In this document: positions 1-11,842 of the stretch, in pieces | Numbering within the stretch: the stretch's first letter is position 1 | How the letters are laid out: every line of letters starts with the position of its first letter | DNA from: Actinernus sp. WN-2022 | Lineage: Eukaryota; Cnidaria; Anthozoa; Actiniaria; Actinernidae | DNA: 64,000 nucleotides | Assembly (NCBI GenBank): GCA_030867875.1 | Contig: JAOWCC010001634.1 | Location: 6,371,877-6,435,876 of the forward strand | Direction of reading: 5' to 3' | The notes under the pieces: generated by a model | Seen by the model: only the letters and a program-made list of their open reading frames with translations | What the model was told of the DNA's origin: nothing | Databases searched by the model: none | Position numbers and translations under genes: made by a program

Positions 1-620
1 GGCTCCTGATTTATATGTATATATTTATTATACTTATTATATTTTATTCCAATAATTTTATTTAAGTCTTTTTCTTTTCTTGTACATTCACTTTGTAACT
101 CTGTAATCATAAGTCTACATACTGTTTTTGTTCTATTAGATTTCGTAGAAATCAGGCTCTATTGTTCTTAAGTTCTATACATGTATGTAACCAAATCAAC
201 TTGCTATCCAACCATTTACGGCAGTCAACTCGAAAGCTTGTGCTCCTTTAACTGCCGTTACTTGTTCAATAACTTTTATTTTTCTTGTAACTAAACTATT
301 CTACTATAACTATTGCTTAGTTTGACACGTAATTTGTAATTCTTTGTTAAACAGTGTAAAATAAAAACTGAGTTGAATTGCAAAACAAAAATAGGTAATC
401 TCAGAATGTTTTGGTTGAACAAAAATCCTACCAGCAGAAATTAGCTGTGTGCGTACTACCGAATAGCGATGTGACTGTACGAAGGAACTTCTACAAACAA
501 ATATTTTTAATGACCACAATATCAGACTAATCAAAACATTAATATTGCTCACCTGCAACGATTCATGGGCGCACACGGGGTCACAGGTAGTAACGCAATC
601 GGCTGCTTTTTCAGCTTCAC
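1..620. other. No gene seen
   Basis: AT-rich sequence without a supported coding exon, RNA gene or recognisable repeat boundary. The open frames here are short and lack any family resemblance. Confidence 0.5.
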
Positions 621-624
621 GCGG

Positions 625-1140
625 CATTTACACAGGTAACCCGAAAAAACTAAGACGATAACAGAATTTGTTTTTAATTGTAAATGTTGGTTAATTAAAT
701 GATGAAATGCTTGCTAGTGTACTCGTGTTCGCTCGTGTTGAGTTCTAGATCAGATCCTCATAGTATTTTGATACAATTTGTTTTGGGCTGGTACAGCACT
801 GATACACAGGTATTCCGAAACAACTAAGACGATAAAACAATTATTATTATTTTTATTATAATATTTTTTTGTTAATTAAGTTATGAACCGCTGTGCACTC
901 GTGTTGACTCGTGTCTTGACTCATGTGGAGTTTTAGATCAGATGATCATAGTATTTGGATCGGAGTATTTTTGGGCTACCTGTGTTATCTTGGGGTAGCC
1001 TGGCTTGAAGTCGCTCGTGTTCTACTTGTGTTCACTCGTGTTCTGACTCGTGTGGAGTTTTATATGAGATCGACTGTGTGTGCGTACTTTCGCATCTGAT
1101 TGTGCCTTGTAATGTGCCGAACTTCTTAGGTATATGAGAT
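625..1140. repeat. Diverged tandem repeat, about 180-bp unit
   Basis: Two adjacent units (about 625-805 and 806-985) share the words CTAAGACGATAA, GTTAATTAA, a run of CTCGTGTT motifs, TAGATCAGAT and CATAGTATTT in the same order. A third partial unit with the CTCGTGTT cluster follows to about 1140. Units are diverged by substitutions and small indels. No coding content is seen. Confidence 0.7.
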
Positions 1141-2489
1141 CATCCGCGTTACAAAAGATATGCCGGAGTTCAAGCTGCGTGCAGCTTCTTGTTATTTTAG
1201 GAAAACATGTTGAAGATAGTTTATTTATTTATTTCAGACATTGGTTTTTGGTACAAAGAATAAAATAATCTAATGACGATTCCTGGATGTACCGCGATTC
1301 TCCCTACCCGATGGTAAAATGTCGTTGCGTCCACGGCAAAGTTTATGATAAGTATTAAAGTTTTTTCCATTCTGGAAAACTCTTATGGTTCACTTTTTAT
1401 TTACTCTCGCTGGTTTTCACAACTCGACTATCCTTCAGATCATACGGTGTTTCAACACAGTTATCGTAGTCTTGCAGTCTTTCATGCTGCAGAGGGTATT
1501 GCCGATCTACATTTGGGCTTGTAAATAACAACATGTACATAGTTTTTTAGACTTTTAATTTATTCACTCTTGTAAATTTCACATTTTAAATGCACACCTT
1601 TTTTTAAATTAAAACTTGGCAGAAGAATATTGTCTATGGTATTTGCTTACTGATAAATATTCTCATAGCGAAAGACAAAACAAATAACTACTTGGATTTG
1701 TAGAGTATTCTGTCTAAGTATACGGGAGAAAAAATATGAAACAATTTCAATGAAGGATGGCAAGGATTCGAGTGGATGAACAACACTGCTTTTAGAAACC
1801 TTTAGATCAATTTGAAATCGGTTCACTGGTAACGAAATCAAGTTTCTAAAATTAGCGTTTGTAATCCACTTTAATCTTTACCATCCTCTGTCGAAAATGT
1901 TTGAAATGTATATAAAGACATTCACTTGGTCTTTCTCTTCTATCTCAGGCTGTTATTTTGTAGTTTTGTTTGAAAGAAACTTGAAGGTTCGATTTGATTG
2001 ACATTGTCGCTTTAACCTTATATGGAAATCATTTGTCAGATAACCACGCCCCCCAAAATAGACTCATGGCATGAATGAATGGTATGCATCACTCAAAATA
2101 ACAATAGAAAATAATAATAATAGAAAATAACAATAGAATTAACCATAGAAAATAACAATAGAAATGTTGGGCCACCACCCAAAAAACAACTTACCCCCAA
2201 CTACCACCTATAACTACTCACGATATTTAAGAAATGTGACTTTAAACATTGTGAGAAAGCGTTTCACCATGGATTCGTGGTCTGGCTGTAGAATACCTCA
2301 CAAATTCCGCGGATAGTACGTAGTCGTAGACGTAGCATCAGCAAGCATCATATCAGCAAGTGAACTAGTTATTTACCTGGGAACCCTAAATTAGTTTACC
2401 TAGAAATTGTATTCCGAAATGGTTAGGGGTATTCTGCAGTCACTCCTAAAACTGGCAAAATGAATTTGCTCAATAATGTTGTATTATCA
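1141..2489. other. No gene seen
   Basis: AT-rich DNA with a short TTTATTTATTTATTT run near 1221 that resembles a retrotransposon tail, and a simple-sequence patch near 2100-2165 based on AATAACAATAGAA. No supported coding region. Confidence 0.45.
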
Positions 2490-3300
2490 ATTATTTGCAG
2501 CATATTTATTAAGCCTGCTTATGAATCGGCGAGAAAAAGCTTTATCCAAAGTAACTTTCAAAAAGGGCAGTCACTTTGAAGAGAGTAATAAATAAACGTG
2601 AACTTCTTAAGAGATGTTAATGAATCGAAGTGTTCTTACCGTTTGCGATAGCGTCAGTGAAAAAATCGAATTCATCCTCGAGTAGGGTATCCTGGAATTC
2701 AAAACTGCGATTTTGTGCTATAACAACAAAAAGGACTGTAACTACAAGGCGGCTCTTCACCGGATCAAGGCGGCTCTTCACCGGATCAAACCAATATGTA
2801 GCTCGCACAGCAACCAGTGTAGAACAGTTCAAATTCATCCGAGGTAAGGCTGCATTTATACTGACATCTACCCACATGGGTACTAATGTAAACATTTAAT
2901 CATTATACTTTCAATATTTAGTGGATATATTGCTGGGATGCACGTGACGTCATCGCCGCCATATTGGTTCCTCGTTAGTTCATAAGGATTCCTCGTTAGT
3001 TCATCCAACATGGCGGCCACGTCTTTGTTATTTGAATCTCTTGGGATTGATTGCATGCACACCACCAATTATTGATTTTAGGTTAAGCATTGACCTTCGG
3101 ACATAGTTTGAAAAAGTAGTTTTCTCTTTCAGAACACAAGTCAAGGCATTTCTCATTTTAAGATAATTTAAGGAAACGTTTTCGCGCGGTGTGCGGAACT
3201 CAGTTACCTGACATGCCTATGTAATAGCATACCCGTAAACAAAGCAGGATGTGCAACACTAATGCAATTCCCAGAAGGTTCATCGCAACTTAAAATTAAC
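2490..3300 (-). pseudogene. Degenerate third copy of the gene-1 promoter and first exon
   Basis: This stretch aligns in order with 22090-22830, the region holding exon 1 of the secreted gene on the minus strand and the promoter it shares with its divergent neighbour. The minus-strand exon body (about 2630-2760) still encodes a hydrophobic core with VVTVLFVVIAQ and the acidic word LLEDEFDFFTDAI, followed by an intact splice donor GTAAGAAC. The expected start ATG reads GTG, and a direct duplication of about 20 bp (CGGCTCTTCACCGGATCAAG-like) lies across the start. A TATA-like TATAAATG (minus, 2852-2859) sits where the functional copies have TATAAATA. The similarity stops near 3297, just before the place where exon 1 of the divergent partner would begin. 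No downstream exons are seen nearby, so it is a relic. Confidence 0.75.
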
Positions 3301-3364
3301 AGCAGACAGAAAGAAAATGAAAACATGGGTAAGAAAACAAGTTCGTGACAAACAGCAAATTGTC

Positions 3365-3639
3365 AAGCCTCGGGTGGCGCAGTGGTTAAGCGCTTCGCCT
3401 CTCACCTCTGTGGCCCAGGTTCGATTCCCGGACGGGGCGCCATATGTGAGTTGAGTTCGTTGGTATCTCGCCCTTGCTCCGAGGGTTTTTCACCGGGTTC
3501 TCCGGTTTTCCTCCCTCCGCAAAAACCAACACGCTAAATTCCAATTCGATATGTGGATTAGCCGGGACCTGGCTTTGATCAGCCCCCATGGTTGTTTCAG
3601 GTCTCGTTAGAAATTCAGAGTTTTTTTTTTTTTTTTTAC
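3365..3639 (+). mobile_element. tRNA-derived SINE
   Basis: The head is tRNA-like, with an A box GGTGGCGCAGTGGTTAAG and a B box GGTTCGATTCCCGG, a spacing typical of a pol III internal promoter, and a region that resembles tRNA-Glu (TCTCACC). It continues into a conserved non-tRNA body (GCTCCGAGGGTTTTT, TTCTCCGGTTTTCCTCCC) and ends in a run of T after GAAATTCAGAG. The same element occurs at 21576-21855 and 53747-54026. It is not a functional tRNA gene because the 3' acceptor arm is absent and the sequence runs on into the SINE body. Confidence 0.9.
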
Positions 3640-3838
3640 ACTAGAAACAAGTTTATTAAAGTGCCTTTCTCAAACTCATTAATAATTCATGAGAGTTTTA
3701 GTCAATCAGAGGACTGCATTTGGTCACATGCATGAATCTTGATACCCAATGACGCACTAGATGAACATCACTATATTGAATATTTCTGTGAAGAAAGAAG
3801 TTTGGCTTACTGAGAATACTCAATGTTCTACGCTTGTT

Positions 3839-4830
3839 TGAAATCGTGTAAATTTCACCTTTCCTGACCCATGACCGGGTAATTAAAAGCCTGCTCAGGG
3901 GCATTAAGGCATGGGTCTCAAACTATTGCAATATGGCCGCTGCAAATCAAGAGGGGGTGGTCTATCTCTTCGTGCTTGTTATATATAGTCTCGGCACTTT
4001 TACAGATTCGATAAAGTCACAACCTTAACACATTTTTGTGACAGTTTCTATGGAAACGTGTAATGTGACCTTTGAACTCTAATTTTAAGGAAAATAGGGA
4101 AAAGCCTCCTGGAGGTCGGTAAAAGTTGTTAATATAGTGGATATTTTCATGCAAGTGAATCAAGGTTAATACACACGTTGCTGTTCCAATTTGAAAAGTT
4201 GGTTATTTTAAGGGGAAGGCAATTTAAGGCAAGTGTGACATTTGATATCCTCAAGTTTCCACCGAATTAACGGACATTCCAATAATAACCAACTTTTCAA
4301 ATTGGAGCACCAAAGTGTGTCCTAACCTTGATTCATTTACATGAAAATATATACTATATCAATAACGTTTACCGACCTCCAGGAGGCTTTTCCCAATTTT
4401 CCTTAAAATTAAAGTTCAAAGGTCACATTACACGTTTCCATGGAGACTGTTACAAAAATGTGTTAAGGTTGTGACTTTATCAAATATGTCAAAGTGTCAA
4501 GACTATATCTAATAAGCACAAAGAGATAGACCACCCCCTCTTGATTTGCGGCGGCCATATTGGAGACCCATGCCTTAACGCCCCTGAGTGGGTCGATTAC
4601 TGAGGAGACGTCATCTCATTAATGCATTATTCTCCATGGCGCCTTTCTATAACAACAACATCGATTTATAGAGAATATACACAGTTTGCGAGTTGTTGGT
4701 AAAGAAAAAAGTCATTTTAGTCAACATTTTAAGTATCGAATTAATGAGATGACGTCTACTCAGAAATCGACCCAGGCTTTTACTTACGCGGTTATGGGTC
4801 AGGGAAGGTCAAATTTTCACGATTTCAAAG
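3839..4830. mobile_element. Nested long-hairpin element (MITE-like)
   Basis: Two inverted-repeat levels are visible. The outer arms (about 3839-3895 and 4767-4830) share the word for CCTTTCCTGACCCATGACC in opposite orientations. The inner arms (about 3900-4215 and 4280-4590) pair over about 300 bp, for example GCATGGGTCTC near 3910 with its complement near 4567, and CCTCCTGGAGGTCGGT near 4104 with its complement near 4370. The loop is about 65 bp. No coding capacity. A relative of the outer sequence occurs at about 18050-18240 and 50100-50280. Confidence 0.8.
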
Positions 4831-6134
4831 AAGCACAGAACATAATGTATTTACAGTAAACCAAAACTTTCCTCACACAAGTACTCAAAACGTTTCGGTG
4901 GTTTATAGCTATAAAAATTGCAAGAAGCAAAGCAACATATTAAAGCAGACGCGGTAATAATAATAATCAACTTTATTTATTTATAGAGGATAAAACGTAA
5001 CAGTAGATACTGACAAATGTGGCCTACAAATAATGTATAATAAAATGAAATTCAAAAACTCATGAATAATTAATGAGCATTTTGTCCAATCAGATGAAGC
5101 AAATGAGTCACGTGCATGGTCCTTTATACCTGATAAAATCTCATCATTCTAAAAGGCCCGCGGAGGGATTTGAATTCCGTCCCAGGGGAAAACGGGGTCA
5201 GTAATGATTGAGACAATGGAATTTCTATTGATGTTTCAGCTTTCTCATTGAATTGCTAATTAGGATGAACGTTTTATATAAAGAATACTAATGAACATGA
5301 AATTTTATATAAAGTTTCATCCTAATTAAGAATTCACTTATAAAGACCCAAAGATAGCAAAAAGTACACGGAACATAAGGTACATTATACCTAGATAATA
5401 AATTTTGCACTAAATTTACTAATATCAGCCGAGATACACAGATAATATTTTTTAAATGAAGTTATCCAACTACCATTACTTGTTTACCGAGCCACTATTT
5501 AGTTCCAATTATTAAACTAAACTCAAAGCCGTAAAATAATGAAAAAAGGATGCATTAAACTTACATATTTTGTGCCGGAGTCAAACATTTAGAGTCTGCC
5601 GTCATGTCAGTCACATCGCTTTCCAAGTCTTGAACTTTATCGAGGTAAACCACGACACCAAATCCTTCAAGTGCAGGTTCTTCTTGCATTGCGAAACGCC
5701 GCTTCAAACAACATAGTATGGTAATTTCTTCATGTCATTCCCTTGAGATGTTCGTAATTGCAGGCGGTGATTACTCGAATATTTTGCATGTGCGTCTTTC
5801 TTTCATTGCATTCTTAAAGTGTTTTTGAAGCCGTTTAAAACACTCACAGCACGTGTTATATCAAGTCTAAAAATTATCGGGCTTCACCGTCGAATTTTTA
5901 AACTTGATAAAACACTGCTATTCGTGTTTTAAACAGTACTTAAAAAGCTATATAAAAAAAAACGATTAAAATAGTCATAGCAGTGAATAACCAGCTGTTA
6001 AAATTGTAAAATGATACAAGTTTTTGTAACCACATTTAAAATATTTGTACATTGCGTTTTTAAAGGCTCTCGCGGATGACTTTACGTAAAGAGTTCCATA
6101 ACTTTATTGCTGTCATAGCAAAAGAGCGGCCGTT
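4831..6134. other. Non-coding, repeat fragments
   Basis: AT-rich. An (ATA)n patch followed by CAACTTTATTTATTTATAG near 4960-4985 looks like the 3' tail of a retroelement. About 5260-5335 is a short inverted repeat (TTAGGATGAA with its complement TTCATCCTAA, both beside TTTATATAAA). A 42-codon minus-strand ATG frame starts at 5689, but nothing about it supports a real gene. Confidence 0.45.
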
Positions 6135-6528
6135 TCACGTTTGTATTTGGGGGCAAGATTTATGTCTAGAACTAGAAGAGATAGCTGAGTTCTTTTTTAG
6201 CAGTTCAATTAAGTATTTGGGACATTCATAGTTGTTAAGCCGTTTATAAACCAGTGACATTTTAGAGGTCTTCACTTCGTCGTAGCAGCGGATCCAGTCA
6301 AGTTGTTTAAATAAGTTCATAGTCCGTGCTAGAACAGTCTGATTCTAATATGACACGCGCTGCCCTTTTTGCATCCTAAACACTCTCTTTAGGTTTTCAT
6401 TTGAGGGAGAGGACCAGACGGTAGAGCCGTAAAGCATCATTTGCTTGATCATGGCATTATAATAGAGGACACGTTCTTTGAGAGGGAGGAAGCGGCTGAT
6501 CTTACGTAGTGTTGAAATCCGCTGTGAT

Positions 6529-6726
6529 AGAGCAGATTTCGTATGAGTGGGACAAACTACGGCATGTACGTAACCGAGCTGTAACCGTGCTGTACTGTAA
6601 CACTGTGATTTGATTGGATAAGCAGAACAAAAACAATAGGAAACCATTTCAACGTCACGGCATGCCGTACAGTAACCGTGCTGTAGACAGTGCTGTAGTT
6701 TGTCCCACTCATACGAAATCTGCTCT
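6529..6726. mobile_element. MITE with 32-bp terminal inverted repeats
   Basis: The arms at 6529-6560 and 6695-6726 are exact inverted copies (AGAGCAGATTTCGTATGAGT... at the left end). The 134-bp centre is itself partly self-complementary, with repeated ACCGTGCTGTA words. The element interrupts the LINE remnant. No coding capacity. Confidence 0.85.
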
Positions 6727-7730
6727 AGACTTTAGTTGGTACATAAGTTGTCTACATGGTCCTCAAATCTTAGTTCGCTATCAATGGCAACTCTCGGCTG
6801 CTTTATTGATGTTGCCTGCTCGAGGTTTTTACCCGTTCATCATATTAAGTGCTGAGGGAATTTGAGTCCAACTTCCTCCCTTATCGCTTCCCGGTAACAA
6901 GCATGGTCTTTGTTTAGCCTCATTCAGGATCATGTTGTTGTTTCGGGACCAGGTTAAGTGATACTAGTAACACTTTTTTTCAGTTCGTCAGTAATGGACT
7001 GGGAGGGCAGAAGATAAGTTAGTTGAGTAGCTTAAAGCGTGGTGTCGTCCGCATATAGATTTCGACGACTGGGAAGATCGTTTATGAAGACAAGGAACAG
7101 GATAGGACCGAGATCGAGCATGAGGCACTCCAAAGTTCAGTCCTAGATGAGGATTCACCGCTGAGGTTTATGTACTAGATGCGGCCTGAGAGATCTATAG
7201 CTCTTGAACAGGTCTAACTCCTTTGCACTGATTGGTGCGATAACAAAGGAATTTGTTCAGCAATATCCTATGATCAATAATCGAGATCAAACTATTTCTT
7301 GTAGTTGACAAATACTAGACACGCTCACATTGTTTCCATCTAGATCAAACCGTAGTTGGTCAATTAGTCGTATTAAGGCAGTCTCTGTAGAGATTGAAAA
7401 CCAGCAATTCTAAATATAGCTACATCTACTCCTGTGCTGGAGGTCCACCCGTTCTGGTAATGGGCTCCTACCAGAATTCATTATTTTGTCCCCCTCCCCC
7501 CTCCCATAATCAATGAAAATGTCCAGAATTCATCATTTTGCCCCTCCCCCAATTTCAGGACCTCCCTACGCCCCTGCAGTGGTTTATGAGCCTGCTGATG
7601 GAGGACGTGATGGCGGCCGCTGAGATCTTGACGAGTCTTACACTTAAGCCATCAGTACCAGTAGCCTTACGGGTGGGGATGGACTTTAACAGTGACTTTA
7701 CTTGAGTTGTTAATGTTAAACGTATGCAGG

Positions 7731-7979
7731 AGCCCATAACTAGAAGCGTCCATCCCACATACTAGGCCTGTCACAGCGTTTTTACAAGTTAGGTTATTTT
7801 TAGAATGGTTCCCGCTATTGTTGATGTTGTTTAGTATAACAAAAGTAGCTAATGAGGCATATTTTGCTCCGCCACGGTGCAATCTACCAATTGGCGGGGA
7901 AAATAATCTAAAAATAGCCCAACTTGTAAAAACGCTGTGACAACTATATAGGAGATATGGACGCTCCTGGTTATGGGCT
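7731..7979. mobile_element. MITE, family with TGTCACAGCGTTTTTACAAG arms
   Basis: Outer ends AGCCCATAAC and its complement, then TGTCACAGCGTTTTTACAAG at 7769 paired with its complement ending at 7942. The core contains AATGAGGCATATTTTGCTCCGCC. Relatives are at 27801-28170 and the matching site in the second duplicate (about 60470-60825), where the arm reads TGTCACGGCGTTTTCACAGG. Inserted within the LINE remnant. Confidence 0.85.
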
Positions 7980-8875
7980 AATGACGCATGTAAACCACTA
8001 CATCGATCCTTTCTTTTTTTTTCCTTTTTTTTACATATTCATGAAGTCCATGTGTTTGATAACCCCAAAATATAGATTTGGTATCGAAATGAGCACGGAA
8101 TAGATCCAAAAATATAAATTGAAAAACACGCCATCTTGGATATCACACCAGTGACGTCACACTATAAGTGGAACACACAGAACCGGAAGTTCCTAAGTAT
8201 AGCACCTCCCTTCAATGTACTACAATGTATATTCTATGTAAACTGTAATTCCCTTTGTCTGAAGGCTTCGCTATATATGAAGAAGAATTGCTGTCATGCC
8301 GGCGAGACGCTATTTCGTGGCAGTGTCACAACTGGGAACAGAGATTTTGCCGGAAGGGAGCATTCTTGCATAAAAAAACATGCATTTTTACAGTTTCTTT
8401 CGAATTCGATCAAATAACCATCAAATTCGTTTTCTACGAGTGATTCTGCATCATATATCCCTTGAATTGACTGTTTGATTTTGCTTCTGGAGTATTTGTT
8501 GCACCAGAAGAAGACACCATTGCGTTTAAGAGAGTTCTTGGCTGATCAATAAAGTACGAGTTGCATGAATAGTTCAGCAATACGGGATTTGTCTGACACC
8601 AGCGTATCTCCGTGCTTTAACCGCCATGTACTTTGCTCTTTGGTGTAATCTTCATCACCGAGATTTATAATAAGGCCCCAAAGCTTCTTTCGGTTGCTCG
8701 GTTCTCTGCTACTTTAGTTTTGAAGAACGTTTGCTTACTCAAGTACGGTAAGGCATGGGTCATTACCGAAAATAGAAATATATACACTTTTTTATGATTA
8801 TGAAAAATATGTGAACTGACTTTGTACATCAATAGAACTTAACGTGATAAAGAACCTTAACTGGTGTTTTTGAAT

Positions 8876-9240
8876 TTTGGGTGATCACGTAACCTGTTAA
8901 CACGAATATTTGAGGAGGAAACGCCTTCTAAAATGGGGTAACAATCGAGTTTTCATCAAGTAAACAAATTAGATATGCAGTATATTTTCATGATCAATAC
9001 TGATTTCTACAAATTTGCGTTTAGAGAACTTGACTATCGTTTTCTATTAAGAGAATATTCAGCAAAACAGAACACGTGACCACATTTCCTCCGTAAAACA
9101 TTCTCTCGTAATCAATAAAAACAAGATCTCTAACCGTTATTCGATTTGACTTGTTAATCTTATTTTCACTAAGGTCGAGATCTTAATAGGTCTAGGCACG
9201 TATAATCAGCTGAGTTTCTTATTTTACAATGCGCAACTTT
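8876..9240. repeat. Host repeat that is the unoccupied paralogue of the Polinton insertion site
   Basis: The sequence CACGAATATTTGAGGAGGAA then AACGCCTTCTAAAATGGGGT matches the left flank (30380-30401) joined directly to the right flank (46362 onward) of the Polinton, with the hexamer AACGCC present once at 8920-8925. Similarity continues rightward for about 250-300 bp (TTTTCATCAAGTAAACAAAT, AGTATATTTTCATGATCAAT, GAACACGTGACCACATTTCC), matching 46380-46600. Confidence 0.85.
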
Positions 9241-9779
9241 ACTGCGCATGTTGACAAAATCTTATATTACAGGTAGAAAGTCTGTGTTTGCAAACATGTT
9301 GAATCTTACATATTTCAATACGTATTTAACCTTAACGATAAAAAGTGCATTTAGATTTGAGGCGACTTTTACGAAACTCGCCCCAGTCTCTCGGAATATG
9401 TCTGTTTGGAAGCTAGCTCATGAATGAAAATGGTGATGTTTTTCTTCCAAATATTTAATTACAATATAAGGTTAGGCAAGATATTTCAAAGTATTCTTAT
9501 ACAATACCATGTTTGTGTTCCATCAAAAATATTTTTGTAGTATTCTGCTATGCTGTCAACTTGTAGTATTCAGGGGGCCAAATCCAAAAATTGCCCTCTG
9601 ATATAAAATGTTGGTATTTATTCCTAACCACAGTGATACATTAGCAAGGTATAAGAAAACTAATGTTGGACAACATTAGTAAAACACAGCCTTCGTTCAA
9701 GATACATGTATATAGACTTCACTTGAATGTAACTTACAACACCAAAAGTTCTTTTTTTCTGAGACGGAATGCACATTAC

Positions 9780-11634
9780 CAGAAGTCCATAACTAGAAGT
9801 GTCCATCTCCCACTAGAGGGTTTGGCCCATCAGTTTACAGAGTAGTCTATTAATAGAAAGCTTTTCCCGCAATCTCGCAGCCAATCATATTCTTCGCAAA
9901 TTTATCAGCAGTACCTGATTGGCTAATACAGCGATTTCCTTTGTTTGTAATATTGTACAGTTATTTATATATGCGACAAAATTTTGGCGGACTAGCCGAG
10001 CAAATGCTACTTGCTAGTGTAGAAACGTCTTGATAATCAGCTATTTCTCATTTATAACAGGCAAGAACTGGTGACCACCATATGTTCAGGAAAGACCATT
10101 ATAAACCAGAACATGTGGTTCCTTTGTAACCTTTTATTTTTCCGTTTCATCCGTTTCAGACTTCGTGTTTACAGCACTTGTGTGATGTATACAGAACGAA
10201 GCTAAGTTTTTGTCTTTTGGTTCATAAACACAGATTTTTGTAGTGATATTTGGCATAAATACAGCGAGTGATAAATATCACATACAAATCATGCTATTTT
10301 TGTTTATAATATGACCTAAGAAATGTACTGAAAAAGACAATCACATGTTCTCTCAAGAGTAATTAAGTGCACCGAGTTTGTTTACTTTGAGTTTGAGCTC
10401 AAGTGAACATTTGAAAATCCTGTACTGAAGTAATTTGCATTTGGCAGATAAAAGAACAGCCCGGCAAATCTCCAAGCAAGGCTTAATAATCGACTGGAAC
10501 TGAATAAAAATAGCTATAAACTGTGAAAAAGTCAATTTCTGGTACACTTAACACTAGCAAGAAGCGAAGTTTGATTTCAGGCAGTTCATCGAGCACAATC
10601 AAACAATGAAACAGTTGTCACTTTGCTGTTTTATTAAAGACACTAACTGTTGTACATCTCCAAGAATAAACTTCACAATCGAAAACTAGAAAGCTGAACG
10701 CAACTATCACAGCTGGAAATGAATTCCAGTTGTTAAAATTAGTACAAACAAGGGTTTTTTTCTTCAGACAAACAGTAAACAAGATTATTAGAAGATTTGA
10801 ATCAAATGCCTCACGGCAACGGGTCATATCACATATGCGACCGAGTTTCCAAAGCCGATTTCAATGGATTAAAAACAAAACAATTAAATAAAAAAATAAA
10901 AGTAAACTTGGCTTACTTTGATTTAATTTTGTCCTTGTATAATGTCAGTTGTTCCTGGCCAGATGAATGTGAATTTTCGGTTCCGTTTTCATTCATTGTC
11001 ATAATTCAAACTTTTATACTCGTCGCTAGTCAACACTTGAAGACTTGAAAATCACTTTTAACTTTCTCAAATCACCCCAAGATCCATTAGCAGAGGCACA
11101 GATGATCAGTCTATACATTTCGTTTCATTACAATTCCAATATCTTCAATTTTAGTCGTCAAAAGCCCGACATTTGCCACCGTACTTAGCTTTGTAGTTTG
11201 TAGCACCGCTTGGCGAACTTTATGTACTGAGCTTCAAACCGGGGGGCACTGCTTGCATAATAAAGGGGAGGTATGTGAGGTATCGTCTTCAGAGCCCGAC
11301 CCAGTTTGCAAAATAAAATGTAATGAAGGTGTTTTTATTAACCAGAATTTTCAATAAAATATGAAAATCAACCCGAATTGATAGTTGATTTGCTCCAAAA
11401 CAAGACTTAGTTTGCCAAATTGGGCTCAAACCTTTTATCCGGTACTGCCGCACATCTCATTTACGTCGTGTACATGAGTGCCCCCCCGGTGCCATGACTC
11501 TCGCATCTGACCCAATGTCCGCCATTGATTTTCCCCGCGAAATTTGAGATTAGCATTTCTAAAAATAGACTACTCTGTAAACTGATGGGCCGCTAGCCCA
11601 ATACCAGATGGACACTTCTGGTTATGGACTTCTG
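9780..11634. mobile_element. Possible non-autonomous DNA transposon, 1.86 kb, about 70-bp inverted ends
   Basis: The left end CAGAAGTCCATAACTAGAAG, then GTGTCCATC and ATCAGTTTACAGAGTAGTC, is mirrored at 11564-11634 by GACTACTCTGTAAACTGATG ... GATGGACACTTCTGGTTATG. The interior shows no transposase and no supported ORF. The same end sequence appears in the 277-bp hairpin element at 61687-61963 and, more loosely, around the MITE at 7731. Target-site duplication is not clear. Confidence 0.65.
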
Positions 11635-11842
11635 ACATTACTAATACGTTTCCAACAGCCAGTTTGAGTGATCGAAACAATTAGTCTTCATCAGATGACG
11701 ATGACGAGTCGTCCTCAGTGGCTCTGCCACACATCTCTTTCTTTCCAAGGCAGGCACACCTTACACAGCACGAGACACATGCTTTGGCACACGAGCACCC
11801 TCTCAGACATCTGGACTTCTTGCATTTGCAGTACACGGATTG

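Larger units (their letters stand above)
6135..8760 (-). mobile_element. Non-LTR retrotransposon (LINE) remnant, interrupted
   Basis: Reading the minus strand from about 8760 to 6135 gives broken pieces of one reverse-transcriptase polyprotein in the right order. These are a linker region with LKHGDTLVSDKSRIAELF (about 8560-8620), the start of the RT domain with IPTRKATGTDGLSVRLVK (7555-7690), and the C-terminal part with LPLKERVLYYNAMIKQMMLYG and further to LDWIRCYDEVKTSKMSLVYKRLNNY (6135-6510). Multiple frameshifts and stops separate them, and hairpin elements have inserted at 6529-6726 and 7731-7979. The catalytic YADD segment is not recognisable. It resembles CR1/L2-type LINEs of animals. 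Dead copy. Confidence 0.8.

Noticed and set aside
3367..3440. Possible tRNA-Glu gene
   Set aside because: A and B boxes are present but there is no 3' acceptor arm, and the sequence continues into a SINE body repeated elsewhere in the window.
5563..5689. 42-codon minus-strand ORF starting MQEEPALEGFGVVVYLDK
   Set aside because: Short, with no clear splice donor, no homologous copy in the duplicates and no family signature.
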